A DNA stretch of 59,013 nucleotides, from the NCBI GenBank assembly GCA_903960135.1, contig CAJBZP010000128.1, positions 1 through 59,013 of the forward strand, in the 5' to 3' direction. This DNA is from an uncultured Actinomycetes bacterium. GTDB lineage: Bacteria; Actinomycetota; Actinomycetes; S36-B12. Positions 17,658 to 25,878 of this stretch are shown one piece after another (positions within the stretch are counted from its first letter, which is position 1; each line of letters begins with the position of its first letter). The notes under the pieces were generated by a model that saw only the letters and a list, made by a program, of their open reading frames with translations, was not told where the DNA came from and ran no database searches. The position numbers and the translations under genes are program-made.

Positions 17658-18956
17658 TCAGCCCCCCGATTTGAACTGCTGCCAAATTGCCTGATATTCG
17701 CCTTCGACTGCCACCGGGAGCTCCAATAGCGGGTAGCCCACCTGGAACCATTCTGGTTTGACGATGGCTCCGGCGAGGTTCGCGGGGAGCAATCCGTCGG
17801 CCACCATGGCCTCAGGGGTCAATGAGCGCAGCGGCGGTTGATATCCAACGAAGCTGAGGTTCTTCATCGCTACTTCACTCTTCAACATGTAGTTGAGGAA
17901 GTGGTGCGCCATGACCGGGTTCTCACCGCCCTTGAGCACGCAGAGGAAGTCATTGCCGATCACCCCTTGGCCGGTCGGCGGACTCCAGTAGCGCAGCAAT
18001 CCGGGATCGACGCCTTCGGGTAGGTAGTACTGGCCGGTGATCATGTCACCAGACCAGCATTGCGACAGCGACATCGTGCCCTCGGGAATATCTGTGTACC
18101 CGGTGATTGTTACTCGCGGTTGGCTGACCGACAGCATCTCCAGCATCGAATCACGTGTTTGCCCAAGGACCGCAGGGTCACCGCTATTTACGTCGGTACC
18201 GCCATTGCGCAAAATCGTCATGGCAATAACCTCACGGTCATCGTCAAGAACAGCGATTGCGCCGGCGTACTTGGTATCCCAGAACACGTCATACGGGTTA
18301 GCCCGAGCACCTATGTCCTCGGAGATGAGGTCGTGCCGCCAGCCAATACCGGTGGTGTAGATCGTGTAGGGCACCGTGTATTGCCAGCCCTGGTCATAGA
18401 ACGGGTTCTGGAACTCCTCCCATACATCGCTGATGTTCGGGATGTAGTCATGGTTCAGGGGTCGAATCAGATCACCGTAAACCAATTTGCCCATGTAGTT
18501 GTAGGTCAGGAATCCGACGTCAAATGGGACGCTGCCCGATCGAATCTTGGTCAGGGCCTCGGGCAGGTCATTAAATGTTGACAGCTCGACCTTGACGTTG
18601 TAATCGGCATACTCCGCTTGGAAATCCTTAAGCACGCGTTTGTAAACGTAGTCGGGGTAGTTGTAGACGCGAAGGGTGGCGTTCATCTCCGGTTCGAGCC
18701 CGGACGTAATGGGTTCATTGCCCGGGTTGATTGGCCATTTCACCGGATTCTGCGGTGAGGCAATTGGGATCTCAGTCAAGGGTGGCAACGAAGCCGCCGC
18801 GGAGGCCGAGCCGCCGCCGGCCGATGCTGCTGGCGCGGGGCTACCGAGGGGCTGAGCGCGTGCGCACGAACTCAAAACCCAGGCGCCGGGCACCCCCAAG
18901 GCGGAGGCTTGGAGCAGGCGCCGCCGGGAGATCGGGGGGCGGGGGCGATCAGCCAT
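17658..18956 (-). CDS. potD: Periplasmic spermidine/putrescine-type binding protein (PotD-like), Tat lipoprotein
   Basis: A 432-residue solute-binding protein. The N-terminus has a twin-arginine motif (SRRRLLQASALG) and a lipobox-like VLSSC near residue 31, so it is probably exported folded and anchored to the outer face of the membrane. An Ala/Ser-rich linker follows. The mature domain matches the PotD family: LRVYNYPDYVYKRVLKDFQ, YNVKVELSTFND and YWSPPTGQGVIGNDFLCVLK. It is the first gene of potD-potB-potC-demethylase. A GGAG site precedes the ATG. The divergent PotA-like gene supplies the ATPase. Ligand specificity cannot be read; a methylated amine is likely from context. Confidence 0.85.
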   Translation of the reverse strand: MADRPRPPISRRRLLQASALGVPGAWVLSSCARAQPLGSPAPAASAGGGSASAAASLPPLTEIPIASPQNPVKWPINPGNEPITSGLEPEMNATLRVYNYPDYVYKRVLKDFQAEYADYNVKVELSTFNDLPEALTKIRSGSVPFDVGFLTYNYMGKLVYGDLIRPLNHDYIPNISDVWEEFQNPFYDQGWQYTVPYTIYTTGIGWRHDLISEDIGARANPYDVFWDTKYAGAIAVLDDDREVIAMTILRNGGTDVNSGDPAVLGQTRDSMLEMLSVSQPRVTITGYTDIPEGTMSLSQCWSGDMITGQYYLPEGVDPGLLRYWSPPTGQGVIGNDFLCVLKGGENPVMAHHFLNYMLKSEVAMKNLSFVGYQPPLRSLTPEAMVADGLLPANLAGAIVKPEWFQVGYPLLELPVAVEGEYQAIWQQFKSGG

Positions 18957-19105
18957 GGCAACTCCTTGGGTAGACCGGTCGGGGATGTGCTTCCTACCCT
19001 GACCGATGACTTAGGTTCTGACAAGAGAATTCGCAGTATTGGTGCACAAAGGACTATCGACCAGCAAGATTAGCACCGAGTGCTACTGCAAATGAGGGAG
19101 TTTCG

Positions 19106-20197
19106 TTGACTGATGGCAGCGTGAATGTGCGAAAGCTAGCCAAAAGCTACGGCGAGGTCGAGGCGGTTCGCGGTATCGATCTCGATATCGCAGGTGGTGA
19201 GTTTTTCAGCCTCCTCGGGCCATCGGGTTGTGGTAAGACCACCACTTTGAGGATGATCGCTGGCTTCGAGACGCCAACTAGCGGAGAGATCCGAATAGAC
19301 GGTGTCGATGTGGTTCGAACATCAGCGCACGAGCGCCCCGTCAACACCGTCTTCCAAAACTATGCCCTCTTCCCTTTCTTATCCGTAGCCGACAACGTGG
19401 CTTTCGGGCTGCGTTATCAACAGGTAGATAAGGCCGGCGTCAAGCGCAAGGTGGCCGAGGCCCTTGAAATGGTTCGCATGGGCCAGTTTGCCAAGCGCAA
19501 ACCGGGTCAACTCTCCGGCGGGCAACAGCAGCGCGTGGCACTAGCCCGCGCTATCGTGCTCGGCCCCAGAGTGCTGTTACTCGATGAACCACTTGGTGCG
19601 CTGGATGCCAAGCTCCGCAAGACTTTGCAAGTCGAACTTAAGTCCCTGCAGCAGTCGGTAGGTATTACGTTCGTTTACGTCACCCATGATCAAGAGGAAG
19701 CACTCACCATGAGTGATCGGATGGCGGTCATGGCGGCCGGCAAGGTCGAGCAGATCGGTTCACCGGCAGATGTGTACGAAAATCCGGAAACTGCTTATGT
19801 CGCGGACTTCCTCGGGAGCGCGAATGTTGTCAATGTGGAGGTGATCGGGGCCGGCGCACCCGGCCGCACGGTATTTCGCCTAGGGTCGGTAACACTCGAA
19901 GCCAGCGGGCCAACCATGGCACCGGGCCCGGGAACCTTGGTCATCAGGCCGGAACGCATTTACCTAGATTCAACCGCTGATGACGCCGTCGCCATTGCGG
20001 CAACCGTTGAACGCACCGTGTACCTCGGGGCGATGTCAGATGTAATAGTTCGCCTGGATTCGGGGCAAGAGTTGGTCGTGCGTAGGCCGAGCGAATTATC
20101 TGGGAGCCATCACCGTGATGAAAAAGTCATGGTGCACCTGCGCCCTAATGCAATGCGCTTGGTGCCAGCTGGCTCACTTCCCGCGGCCGTTGATTAG
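19106..20197 (+). CDS. potA: ABC transporter ATPase, spermidine/putrescine type (PotA-like)
   Basis: A 363-residue ATPase. The Walker A motif is GPSGCGKTT, the Q-loop is FQNYALFPFLSV, the signature is LSGGQQQRVALARA and the Walker B is VLLLDEPLGALDAK, followed by the H-loop VYVTHDQEEA. The C-terminal third is a TOBE/regulatory domain, normal for PotA and other import ATPases. The start is TTG at 19106 with GAGGGAG just upstream. It is divergent from potDBC across a 149-base gap that must hold both promoters. Its stop overlaps the stop of the convergent cupin gene by four bases. Confidence 0.85.
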   Translation: MTDGSVNVRKLAKSYGEVEAVRGIDLDIAGGEFFSLLGPSGCGKTTTLRMIAGFETPTSGEIRIDGVDVVRTSAHERPVNTVFQNYALFPFLSVADNVAFGLRYQQVDKAGVKRKVAEALEMVRMGQFAKRKPGQLSGGQQQRVALARAIVLGPRVLLLDEPLGALDAKLRKTLQVELKSLQQSVGITFVYVTHDQEEALTMSDRMAVMAAGKVEQIGSPADVYENPETAYVADFLGSANVVNVEVIGAGAPGRTVFRLGSVTLEASGPTMAPGPGTLVIRPERIYLDSTADDAVAIAATVERTVYLGAMSDVIVRLDSGQELVVRRPSELSGSHHRDEKVMVHLRPNAMRLVPAGSLPAAVD

Positions 20198-20538
20198 AAA
20201 AGCACGTACAGCTTGCGGATGGTTTCGTGAATCTCCCAAGTGCCCTTCCAGCCAACAGGTACCAAGAAGGTAACTCCCGGGCCGGCTACAAATGCCTCGC
20301 CTTCATCGGGGGTCACTGTCATGCTGCCGGATAAAATATGCACAAATTCGTTTTGTTCCAAACTCCAGTAGGACGGGCCTGCGGTGCACTCCCAGATCCC
20401 AGCTTCGGAATTGTTTTCGCCAGACCACATCGTGTGCCCGGAGGTTTGCATCGGGGCGCCGGTCGCTTCGGCCAGCGGCCCCCAGTCCTCGAGGTCTGAT
20501 ACTTCATTGGCAGCTTGGATGAACGGGGCAGTTATCAA
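20194..20538 (-). CDS. Cupin protein, DUF861 (ureidoglycine aminohydrolase-like) family
   Basis: A 114-residue single cupin of the Cupin_3/DUF861 group. Typical parts are GIWECTAGPSYWSLEQNEFV, HILSGSMTVTPDEGE and FLVPVGWKGTWEIHETIRKLY. Small proteins of this type often sit beside amine and polyamine catabolic genes, but their function is mostly unknown. The start is a TTG overlapping the stop of the Rieske oxygenase, so it is coupled to that gene and is the last gene of the four-gene minus-strand operon beginning at 25019. Confidence 0.75.
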   Translation of the reverse strand: MITAPFIQAANEVSDLEDWGPLAEATGAPMQTSGHTMWSGENNSEAGIWECTAGPSYWSLEQNEFVHILSGSMTVTPDEGEAFVAGPGVTFLVPVGWKGTWEIHETIRKLYVLF

Positions 20539-21743
20539 TGGTCCACCTTTTCGGTTTGAGAGTTCGGTGCCGCGGCCTTTAACGGTGATAGCGGTTGTCC
20601 GAGGTAGCCGCGGGCAACCATCGTGACAAATTGATAGATGGCGTCCTCGGCCGGTGATAGCGGCCCGGCCTTGGCAAACCCAGATTCGAGCCCGCGCTGC
20701 ACTGATTCGCAGGCGGTCCAGTCTTCACGGTTGGTGATATCCCAGAAGTCAACCGCGTAGGCGGGATCAAATGTTGGTGAGGCAATTGCCTCCGGGGGGA
20801 ACGCCCAGGAGCATTCAACCCAGGTTCGCCCTGGTGACAAGGGAATTGCCCGGTGCGTCATTATGTAATCTGGGTGCAGGCTGACCAGCAGATTCGGGAA
20901 AACCCCGATGTAGTCAATGCGCCTGAGTTCAGTCGCTGACAGGTTCGGTATCGGCACTCCATCGCTGTGACCGTCGAGTGACATCGTCATAGCGTGCTCG
21001 CGGAGGTCTTGCCATCCCCCTACCCACGAGCCAAGGGTCGGCGCCCAATTCTCGCCGCTTTCCGGTGGGCTGACCCGACAGAGCTCTGGATGGATCGAAC
21101 TGCAGTGGTAGCACTCTTGGTAGTTCTCAATGATGATTTTCCAGTTGGCCTCGATGACGTACTCGTGGGTGGCCATCACAACCAGTCGTTCAGGTTGATA
21201 TTGGCCGATGCGCTCCTCTAATCCCGCAAGGTGCATCTCAAGGGGGCCGGCGGTCCCTGATGGATCGAGGAAGATCCACCCGTGCCACTCCTGCACACAA
21301 AGTGCCGCGAGCGGAAATTCGGATACATCGAAATTTGACTCACCTTGGTAGCCGGCTGCGCTGAAAAGATCGCCGTCTAGCCGATAAGACCATGAGTGGT
21401 AGGGGCAAGTTATTGCCCGAGCCGTAGTGGACCCACCGCACGGAAGAATCTCGTGGCCGCGGTGGCGGCAGACATTGGCAAACGCACGCAAGACCAGATC
21501 CTCGCCGCGGACAAGCAGCACGGTGGTTTCACCGACTTTGTCGGCTCGTTGCATGCCAGCGGCGGCAATGTCTGCACTGCGCCCGATGCAGTGCCAGCCG
21601 GAAAAGAAGTTGGCACTCTCCCAAGCGAAAACCTCATCGGAGGTGTATGCCGCTGGCGGCAGCATTCGGCTTTCGCCAAATGGTGCTAGTGACTTAGCTA
21701 AGGCAGCCGGATCAAGTGGAGCAGGGGTTCTCGGGTTGGCCAT
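20535..21743 (-). CDS. Rieske non-heme iron oxygenase alpha subunit, quaternary-amine demethylase type
   Basis: About 402 residues. The Rieske [2Fe-2S] site is CRHRGHEILP plus CPYHSW (CxH and CxxH), and the mononuclear iron site is ENYQECYHCSSIHPEL with the two histidines. This arrangement matches the GbcA/stachydrine demethylase/CntA branch that hydroxylates N-methyl groups of betaines and releases formaldehyde. No reductase gene is adjacent, so electrons must come from elsewhere. ATG 21743 gives a family-like N-terminus; an upstream ATG at 21815 would add 24 residues and overlap the synthetase gene. It is downstream of an acyl-CoA synthetase and dehydrogenase in one operon. The exact substrate (glycine betaine, proline betaine, butyrobetaine) is not determined. 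Confidence 0.8.
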   Translation of the reverse strand: MANPRTPAPLDPAALAKSLAPFGESRMLPPAAYTSDEVFAWESANFFSGWHCIGRSADIAAAGMQRADKVGETTVLLVRGEDLVLRAFANVCRHRGHEILPCGGSTTARAITCPYHSWSYRLDGDLFSAAGYQGESNFDVSEFPLAALCVQEWHGWIFLDPSGTAGPLEMHLAGLEERIGQYQPERLVVMATHEYVIEANWKIIIENYQECYHCSSIHPELCRVSPPESGENWAPTLGSWVGGWQDLREHAMTMSLDGHSDGVPIPNLSATELRRIDYIGVFPNLLVSLHPDYIMTHRAIPLSPGRTWVECSWAFPPEAIASPTFDPAYAVDFWDITNREDWTACESVQRGLESGFAKAGPLSPAEDAIYQFVTMVARGYLGQPLSPLKAAAPNSQTEKVDH

Positions 21744-21795
21744 TTTGAAATCATAGGCAATGGGGGAATTACCGTCCAGTTGGCGGGCCAATTCA

Positions 21796-23817
21796 TTAGG
21801 TACAAATAACGGCATCGACCGCTATTGCGGTTGAGTTATTAACGATTACGGGATTGAGTTCAATCATCGCCAAGTGCCCATCCATGAGAAGGTTTGCGGT
21901 TTTGACCACGAGTTGGGCCAATTCGTGGATTGCATAGCCCTGTTGGCCGCGCCCGCCCATAAGTAATGCGGCACCTCGAAGTCGGCCGATTTCCTGAACT
22001 ATTCGATTGCTGTCAGTGGGTAACGGGATAACCGCGACATCATTCATAATCTCGGCCCAGATACCACCTAGCCCGACGACAACGCAGGGCACGATGCCCA
22101 ATCGATGGGCGGCAACGAAGATTTCGACACCGGGGTCGACCATGGCCTCAACCAACAATTCGGGATCAGCTGGCAGGTCCGTAATTTGCAATATCCTTGC
22201 GCTGGCTTGTTCAACGGCTTCCGGATTGGTCAAGCCAAGGGCCAGGGCACCAATGTCGCTTTTGTGGAGGAGCCCGGGGGCGCTCAGCTTCACGGCAACC
22301 GGGAAACCAATTTCGACGGCTGCTGTTGCCGCCGCCGCCGCAGAGTTTGTAACAACTTTGGCGTTCGGCACTGTGATTCCGGCGGCGCTTAATAACGCTT
22401 TTGCCGAGTGCTCGGCAAGGTACTGATTACCTACCGTTGCCGGAGCCTGGTTGGCGCAGTCGACAATTTGCAGCAGTCGAGCAGGATCTGGTGCGGGCAG
22501 TTGGAGTGCGGCAACCGCTTTCATCGCCGAGGCCAGTCCACCTACTGCATCATCTGGTTCCTGCCCGGGCATTGAACTGACCAGCATTGTCGAAAGCTGT
22601 GCCCGCACGCCTCCGGCAATGCCGCCCGCCCGGGTGGCATCCCATTCGGAACGTGGTCCGGCGGGCAGCCCAGGCGGTAGGTCCTGCACATAAAGCAGAT
22701 GGCCAACCCCGGGGTCCAGGGCCACAGTTTCACAAATCGCGGCAACTGCTTCGGTGTCGGCCCAGACCAAATTAGTGTGGTCAAGGGGGTTAGTCGCGGT
22801 CGCGGTTTCGGGCAGCAGGGCGGCAAGTGCCTGCAGCGTCGGGGCAGCAAAGTCGGCAAGTATTGCCCCGGCGTCATCGGCGAGATCCGCCGCGAGGGTG
22901 GCATCGCCACCTGAGCAGGTAACCACCGCCGCGCCGCGCGCATCACGTCGACCAATCGCCAAGGCGCGTGCTGTCTCGATCAGTTCAACCGGCTCTCGAA
23001 CAAGGACCCCACCGGCCTCTTCAATAAGTGCATTGAAAACTCTTTGATCACCGGCAACCGCTGCCGTGTGTGCTGCACCAGCTGCTTGGCCGCGCGAACT
23101 TCGGCCAGCCTTTAAGCAAACCACTCTTACGTCATTTTGGGCGCACTTGGCCAGTGCCTGAGCGAGTCTGGCCCCGTCGCCGTCACCTTCAAGGTAGGCA
23201 CCTATTACTCGGACGCCGTCGGTGGTGGCAAGTGAATCTATCAACAATGCGGTGTCGACCACCGCGGAGTTGCCGACCGAGAAGATGGAGTGCAGACCGA
23301 GGCCTTGCCGATGGGCGAGCAAGACGACACCGATATTGCCGCTCTGCGTTATTAAGGCAATTGGTCCCGCGTCAGTTGGTAGCTGAGCGGCATCCCCCCA
23401 CAGCGCTGCTCTGGCGGGCACGGATACCAAGCCGTTGCCGTTGGGCCCGATGACCGGCAGGTCACCGGCCGCCGAGATCAACTCCACTTGGGCTCGATCA
23501 TTTCCGATCTCGGCGAAGCCGGCAGCAAAAACCACGGCGCCGCCGCAGCCTAGATCGCGCGACTGCAAAAGGTACCCCGGCACCGAGTCAGCCGGCGTCG
23601 CGATCACCACCGCATCTACCGGCTGGCTTAGGTCCGCAAGGCTAGGTACACATCGAAAACTAAGTACCTCCTGCCGAGTTGGGTGCACACCGACAACGGT
23701 CCCTGCATACCCATTTCGAATGAGGTTAAGCAAGGTGGTGTGCGCATAGGAGCCCGGGCGTTCGGTTGCCCCAACGACGGCGATAGAGCGCGGGTTAATG
23801 AGCCGTGAAATATCCAT
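21796..23817 (-). CDS. ADP-forming acyl-CoA synthetase (acetate-CoA ligase family)
   Basis: A 673-residue fusion with a CoA-binding domain (SIAVVGATERPGSY), two succinyl-CoA-ligase-type domains and a C-terminal ATP-grasp domain (FPVAVKLSAPGLLHKSDIGA, then VVVGLGGIWAEIMND). The likely phosphohistidine is in GAAHTAAVAG. Such enzymes make acyl-CoA from a carboxylate, ATP and CoA, giving ADP. It follows the acyl-CoA dehydrogenase gene by 17 bases, so activation and dehydrogenation of the same acid is likely. In this setting the acid may carry a quaternary or methylated amino group, as in butyrobetaine or carnitine catabolism, but this is inference. Confidence 0.8.
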   Translation of the reverse strand: MDISRLINPRSIAVVGATERPGSYAHTTLLNLIRNGYAGTVVGVHPTRQEVLSFRCVPSLADLSQPVDAVVIATPADSVPGYLLQSRDLGCGGAVVFAAGFAEIGNDRAQVELISAAGDLPVIGPNGNGLVSVPARAALWGDAAQLPTDAGPIALITQSGNIGVVLLAHRQGLGLHSIFSVGNSAVVDTALLIDSLATTDGVRVIGAYLEGDGDGARLAQALAKCAQNDVRVVCLKAGRSSRGQAAGAAHTAAVAGDQRVFNALIEEAGGVLVREPVELIETARALAIGRRDARGAAVVTCSGGDATLAADLADDAGAILADFAAPTLQALAALLPETATATNPLDHTNLVWADTEAVAAICETVALDPGVGHLLYVQDLPPGLPAGPRSEWDATRAGGIAGGVRAQLSTMLVSSMPGQEPDDAVGGLASAMKAVAALQLPAPDPARLLQIVDCANQAPATVGNQYLAEHSAKALLSAAGITVPNAKVVTNSAAAAATAAVEIGFPVAVKLSAPGLLHKSDIGALALGLTNPEAVEQASARILQITDLPADPELLVEAMVDPGVEIFVAAHRLGIVPCVVVGLGGIWAEIMNDVAVIPLPTDSNRIVQEIGRLRGAALLMGGRGQQGYAIHELAQLVVKTANLLMDGHLAMIELNPVIVNNSTAIAVDAVICT

Positions 23818-23834
23818 GTAGAAGGTAGAGCCGC

Positions 23835-25019
23835 TCAGGTAAGCATTGACTTGACGCCGCGGCGCTCAAGGGAGCGGACCACCACGAGCCGCTGGATCTC
23901 CGAGGTTCCTTCCCAGATTCGATCGACCCTAAGTTCGCGCCAGAATCGCTCGGCCGCTGTGGTGCGCATGTACCCGCGACCCCCGAAGATCTGAACCGCG
24001 CGGTCGGCGCACCGGCCCGCCGCTTCCGAGCAAAAAAGTTTCGCCATTGACGCTTTGCCATGCACCAGTTTGGGGTCGGCGCCCGCATCAGATAACCGGG
24101 CAACAGCCAGGCCGAGGAGGCGCCCGGCGGCAGCGTCAGCCGCACTGTCGGCCAACGGAAAACTCACCCCTTGATGGTCGATGAGCCTGGCACCGCCTTG
24201 TTCGCGGTGTGCGGCCCAATCAACGGACTCTTCGATTAGTCGCTGCATTGCGCCAACACAGCGCGCGGCAATCCCGAGCCTTTCCTCGGTGAACCAAAGG
24301 CGCTGCAAATCGTCGCCGTTACCAAGTCCGCCGAGGATGTCAGCATCTGCCAGTTCAACGTCGGTGAATCGCATGGTCGGGTGCCCATGCGGGTAGTTGT
24401 GGGTGAAAGGTACGTCAGCAATGATCTCAATACCGGGGGCGTCGGCCGGAACTGCGAACAAAGTAGGCAGCAACTGACCACCGTCATCTGCCAGCGCCAT
24501 CACAACTATTACTTTGGCAACCGACCCAAATGTCACGAACCACTTCTCGCCATTTAGTAACCACCTGCCGGCACCAGACCGGACCGCGGTTGTTTTTATC
24601 CCCGATGGGTCACTTCCTGCATCAGCCTCAGTTACCGCATAGGCATCGTGTAGTTCACCGCGAAGGGCCGGCTTGAGCCAACGTTCGATCTGCTCGGGAG
24701 TGCCGGCTTTCCAGACGTTGTATGCGTTCGGGATATACCAAGAGACACCGTTAGTTGAGCGCCCAAGTTGCTCTTCGACGAGAAACCACTCGGTGGTCGT
24801 CCAACTATTGCCACCATGCTCATGCAAGTGCAACCCACCATGTAGACCATGCTCGAGCGCCCGCTGCGCTATTTCACGCTGCGTTGCTACGGGCAACGGA
24901 CCGCCGGCCAACTCGGCCGTAACTTCGTGCGGGATCAACACCTCGTCGACGAAAGCCGCCGCGCGCTCACTTAACTCAGCAAGGTGCTTTGGGTCACTCG
25001 GGTCGGGGGCAGTAGACAT
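23835..25019 (-). CDS. Acyl-CoA dehydrogenase
   Basis: A 394-residue FAD enzyme of the acyl-CoA dehydrogenase family. Signatures are AVTEADAGSDPSGIKT, the FAD/substrate loop WLLNGEKWFVTFGS and the C-terminal RIWEGTSEIQRLVV. It should introduce an alpha-beta double bond into an acyl-CoA and pass electrons to ETF. It heads the minus-strand operon with the acyl-CoA synthetase, Rieske oxygenase and DUF861 cupin. Its upstream region, shared with the divergent TetR gene, contains a TetR-type dyad at 25067. The acyl chain is unknown. Confidence 0.85.
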   Translation of the reverse strand: MSTAPDPSDPKHLAELSERAAAFVDEVLIPHEVTAELAGGPLPVATQREIAQRALEHGLHGGLHLHEHGGNSWTTTEWFLVEEQLGRSTNGVSWYIPNAYNVWKAGTPEQIERWLKPALRGELHDAYAVTEADAGSDPSGIKTTAVRSGAGRWLLNGEKWFVTFGSVAKVIVVMALADDGGQLLPTLFAVPADAPGIEIIADVPFTHNYPHGHPTMRFTDVELADADILGGLGNGDDLQRLWFTEERLGIAARCVGAMQRLIEESVDWAAHREQGGARLIDHQGVSFPLADSAADAAAGRLLGLAVARLSDAGADPKLVHGKASMAKLFCSEAAGRCADRAVQIFGGRGYMRTTAAERFWRELRVDRIWEGTSEIQRLVVVRSLERRGVKSMLT

Positions 25020-25066
25020 CTGGTTGGCTCTCCTACACTGGTGCGCAGTTTCGACAGCAGCCTAAC

Positions 25067-25082
25067 CTGAATGACCGTTCAA
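25067..25082. promoter_or_regulatory. Candidate TetR operator (site 1)
   Basis: CTGAATGACCGTTCAA lies between the divergent acyl-CoA dehydrogenase and TetR genes. It matches the perfect dyad at 25845 at 14 of 16 bases. The position suits repression of the catabolic operon and autoregulation of the TetR gene. Confidence 0.6.
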
Positions 25083-25137
25083 TATCCGCACCGGTTGGAA
25101 TTCCGATAGTCGAACCCAAGTTCGGAAAAGGAGTTAG

Positions 25138-25788
25138 ATGGCAAAAACGGCCTTGGCGGCAAAAGCGCCCGAGGAGCGGCGCGAGCGAATTTTGCGGGCC
25201 ACCATCGCCGTCGTGCGTGAGCGTGGGTTCGCTGGGACAAGGGTCACCGACATTGCCGCGGCGGCCGGAACTTCACAGGGCTTGATTCTCTATCACTTCG
25301 GTTCCCTGGCCGGCGCCTTCGCAGCCAGCCTGACCTTGCTCGAGGACGAGTTCTATGAGGAATTGGACCGCAACCTCAGCGAGGTGGTTGGCCCGGTGCC
25401 GCGCCTTCGCCATATAGCTGAACTCGGCGCCGGATATGGCCCAGCCGTGGGTGATTGGCGGCTCTGGCTGGAATTGTGGGTGCGGGCGATTCGCGATGAC
25501 GATGCCCGAGCGGCGAGGGAGTCCTTGGATACCCGGTGGCGGGGTGCTTTGCGCCAAGTAGTGGACGAAGGATTGGCCGCCGGGGTATTTGCGGCAAGGG
25601 ATCCGAAAGCCTCGGTCCTTAGGTTGGCCGCCTTGATGGATGGCCTCGCGATCCAGCTGGCCTTGGCTGAGCCGGGCATGACAACCGGCAAATTCACCGA
25701 ACTGTGGTGGCAATCGGCGGTATTGGAGCTCGGGATATCCCCGTCCGGCGCGAAAATCGGCCCTACCGGGGGTGTGCGGAAAAAATAG
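25138..25788 (+). CDS. TetR-family regulator
   Basis: A 216-residue repressor with an N-terminal helix-turn-helix (AGTRVTDIAAAAGTSQGLIL, then YHFGS) and a BetI-like C-terminal domain (DWRLWLELWVRAIRDDDARA; LAALMDGLAIQLAL). It lies between the minus-strand operon that starts at 25019 and the plus-strand aminotransferase, and near-identical dyads occur before both, so it probably represses all three transcripts and is released by a pathway intermediate. A GGAG site precedes its ATG. Its relation to the first TetR gene at 9826 suggests parallel control of the two halves of the island. Confidence 0.8.
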   Translation: MAKTALAAKAPEERRERILRATIAVVRERGFAGTRVTDIAAAAGTSQGLILYHFGSLAGAFAASLTLLEDEFYEELDRNLSEVVGPVPRLRHIAELGAGYGPAVGDWRLWLELWVRAIRDDDARAARESLDTRWRGALRQVVDEGLAAGVFAARDPKASVLRLAALMDGLAIQLALAEPGMTTGKFTELWWQSAVLELGISPSGAKIGPTGGVRKK

Positions 25789-25808
25789 ACGCGCCCGGGC
25801 GGTACTTG

Positions 25809-25824
25809 CTGAATGCTCACTCAG
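25809..25824. promoter_or_regulatory. Degenerate TetR operator-like dyad
   Basis: CTGAATGCTCACTCAG keeps the CTGAATG left arm of site 1 and the terminal TCAG of site 2 but is imperfect inside. It is 36 bases upstream of site 2 and could be an auxiliary site or a relic. Confidence 0.3.
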
Positions 25825-25844
25825 GATGCTATCCTCCGGTTATT

Positions 25845-25860
25845 CTGAACGACCGTTCAG
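25845..25860. promoter_or_regulatory. Candidate TetR operator (site 2)
   Basis: CTGAACGACCGTTCAG is a perfect dyad of seven-base arms around a two-base centre, 18 bases before the aminotransferase ATG. The near match to the site at 25067 supports a common regulator, the TetR protein encoded between them. Confidence 0.65.
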
Positions 25861-25878
25861 GATAAAAGGGTGTGAGAA

